Source: Gautieria morchelliformis (Eukaryota > Basidiomycota > Agaricomycetes > Gomphales > Gomphaceae). From it: a DNA stretch of 64,000 bases. Each line of letters begins with the position of its first letter. Position 1 is the stretch's first letter. The DNA lies in contig WHVA01000326.1 of NCBI GenBank assembly GCA_015179125.1, positions 62,001 through 126,000 of the forward strand, given 5' to 3'. The notes beneath the pieces are model-generated. The model searched no databases. It saw only the letters and a program-made list of their open reading frames with translations, and had not been told where the DNA came from. Positions 62,601 through 64,000 of the stretch are shown here, piece by piece. Both the position numbers and the translations under genes were made by a program.

Positions 62601-64000
62601 CACCCTATCATGCCTCTTGGAGGCTTCAGCAAGGCGTTGCGAAATATTTCCGGTGGCGCGAATGTGTTCCGCTTCCGGCGGAAGGTTTACGTACAGCAAG
62701 CGCTCCCCTTCCACCAGAATGTCTTCCGGGATGAGTCAGATGACATCAGAGTCGGAATCGAAGTGGGATTCGGTTCAAATTCCGCTTCTGAGTCTTCTTC
62801 TGCAAGCAGTGGATGGGGGCCAGAACGACATGTCTGTATGAGCCGTTTGGTTTTCTGCCGCTCCTGGCACTCCTTCCGCACTTCCGACCGGCACATGTGA
62901 CACTTGGCTGGACATCGACTCATCAGTACCTTCCGAGTCTGCCAATTGATCTCCGGGTTGTGCTTCTGAAGCCAGGTAAACCCAAGGATGATGTCTTGCT
63001 TCCCCAGGCTGGTGACTGCAAAGGAAGTGCGTTCCGAGTGTCCATCGTAGCGGAGAATTGTGTCTACTATCTCCGTGATGGACCCTGCCTCATTGGAGCT
63101 TCCATCCACATTGAACACTGGGATTGCACGTTGCAACTTCCGCGTGGTCAGTCGGTTCCGTTCCACATAGTCCCGGTCTATAAACTGACCAGTGGCCCCC
63201 CAATCGACAAGGGCGGGTCCAGATTTGACTTCCGCCGTATCTGTCGTCTGGATCTCCACCTTAATGACTAGTGACTTTGGGCCAGGGGTGGCAGCGACAA
63301 CATAGCGCTTCGGAAGGCGTTTCTCCCAAGGGTGGATGCGGGATGGACGGGGTGTCGGATTTGGTTGTTGTGTGACTTTATCCGGTGGGTCTGTATGAAG
63401 TGAGGGGAGTAGGGCTTTTCATTCTCTACTTCAAGATAGGCAAACCGGTTATGTACAGGCAGCAGGGGCACACATCTCAGCCGCTGCGCGTCACAAAATC
63501 CGACGCATCCTCCGCTACCGGTGGACCATGTTCCTCATTTTCGGAAACCTCTTCCGCAGTGGGCACTCTGCTTATGTCCACAAGTGCGAGGAACTCTGGA
63601 AGGAGCTTGAGTTTCTCCTCTGTGGTCATAAGCCGGATATCAAAGCTTGGGGGCACTCACGAGCATAGTGGCCTGGTTGTCGACATCGGAAGCAGGTGAT
63701 AGTTCTGCGGCCTGTTCCACGCATGTGGTCAACATCCATCAGGGCAGGGCCACTCTTCGAGGGAGGAGGGCTATGGTTCCCAATAGAGGCAGGCGGAGCA
63801 AGCGTCGGAAATATTTTCTGTGTGGGAATGAATGTGCTTCCGGGTTTTGGCACAGGTGGAGTAGGACGAGTGGAACTGCATGTCATGTTCCAGCTTGTCT
63901 CCACGAAGGCCTCATTTGCTTCCCTGTTCCGGGACACCCTCTGCACAGCTTGGTACCACCCTTCCAGGTCATCAAAATCCGGAGCTCCATCCCCAAGCAG
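59153..64000 (-). mobile_element. Ty3/Gypsy chromovirus (element 3), runs off right edge
   Basis: A minus-strand chromovirus inserted in Gypsy element 5. The 3' LTR is 59153-59600 (TGTGGAGAAC..CCCTGACA), followed by a C-rich stretch that is the complement of a polypurine tract. Then, reading leftward coordinates upward: chromodomain and integrase end (LQFLVKWEGYGYEENSWIPE, about 59601-60185), integrase core and zinc region (60228-61253), RNase H and RT (61168-62714, with [12 protein letters not shown] and NMMFFGLTNSPAMFQ-like text), protease (62687-63259, GPALVDWGATGQFIDRDYVE) and the Gag zinc knuckle CFRCRQPGHYARECP near 63660. The 5' LTR is outside the window. It is broken, with roughly six to eight breaks. 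Unlike element 2 there is no extra DNA between chromodomain and 3' LTR. Confidence 0.9.

Overview
The window looks like repeat-rich, possibly pericentromeric or accessory DNA from a basidiomycete fungus of the Agaricomycetes. The evidence is a gene with many short introns (about 50-70 bp, GT..AG), a Plavaka-type transposase, chromodomain Ty3/Gypsy elements, Ty1/Copia elements with a GGTTATGGGCCC primer site, and fragments of fungal families (GH28 exo-polygalacturonase, Rab escort protein, type I phosphomannose isomerase, glutaredoxin, P450). Roughly 80 percent of the window is mobile DNA, much of it nested.

Layout, left to right: 1-5.6 kb, a decayed minus-strand Gypsy element cut by a 1.48-kb solo LTR. 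5.6-12.3 kb, gene relics (zinc-finger, P450), a decayed Plavaka transposon, a Copia scrap and a DUF6532-like scrap. 13.1-15.3 kb, the one host gene that reads through cleanly: a secreted GH28 enzyme in 17 exons. 16.0-25.8 kb, a minus-strand Copia split by a very young plus-strand Copia (17036-22294) that looks whole. 26.1-35.4 kb, a small host locus (glutaredoxin, Rab escort protein, phosphomannose isomerase) in which each gene carries at least one lesion, interleaved with three copies of a duplicated segment and two solo LTRs. 35.4-42.4 kb, a TA-flanked inverted-repeat element swollen by a third Copia, itself hit by a solo LTR. 42.9-43.3 kb, a fold-back element. 43.7-52.0 kb, a chromovirus (Gypsy with chromodomain) carrying antisense open frames between pol and its 3' LTR. 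52.5-56.3 kb, a Gypsy protease-region fragment, a solo LTR and a second small TA element. 56.4-64 kb, a Gypsy with an extra sense-strand open frame behind its chromodomain, interrupted by another chromovirus that runs off the right edge.

The most novel-looking signals are the accessory coiled-coil plus cysteine-cluster frames between pol and the 3' LTR in two different Gypsy elements (antisense in one, sense in the other), a 12-bp LTR hairpin whose stem is kept while its loop changes, element-wide enrichment of the pentamer CGGAA/TTCCG in the chromoviruses, two TA-target elements with related ends, and a cluster of damaged neighbouring housekeeping-type genes. All calls come from reading the sequence by eye; no database search was run.
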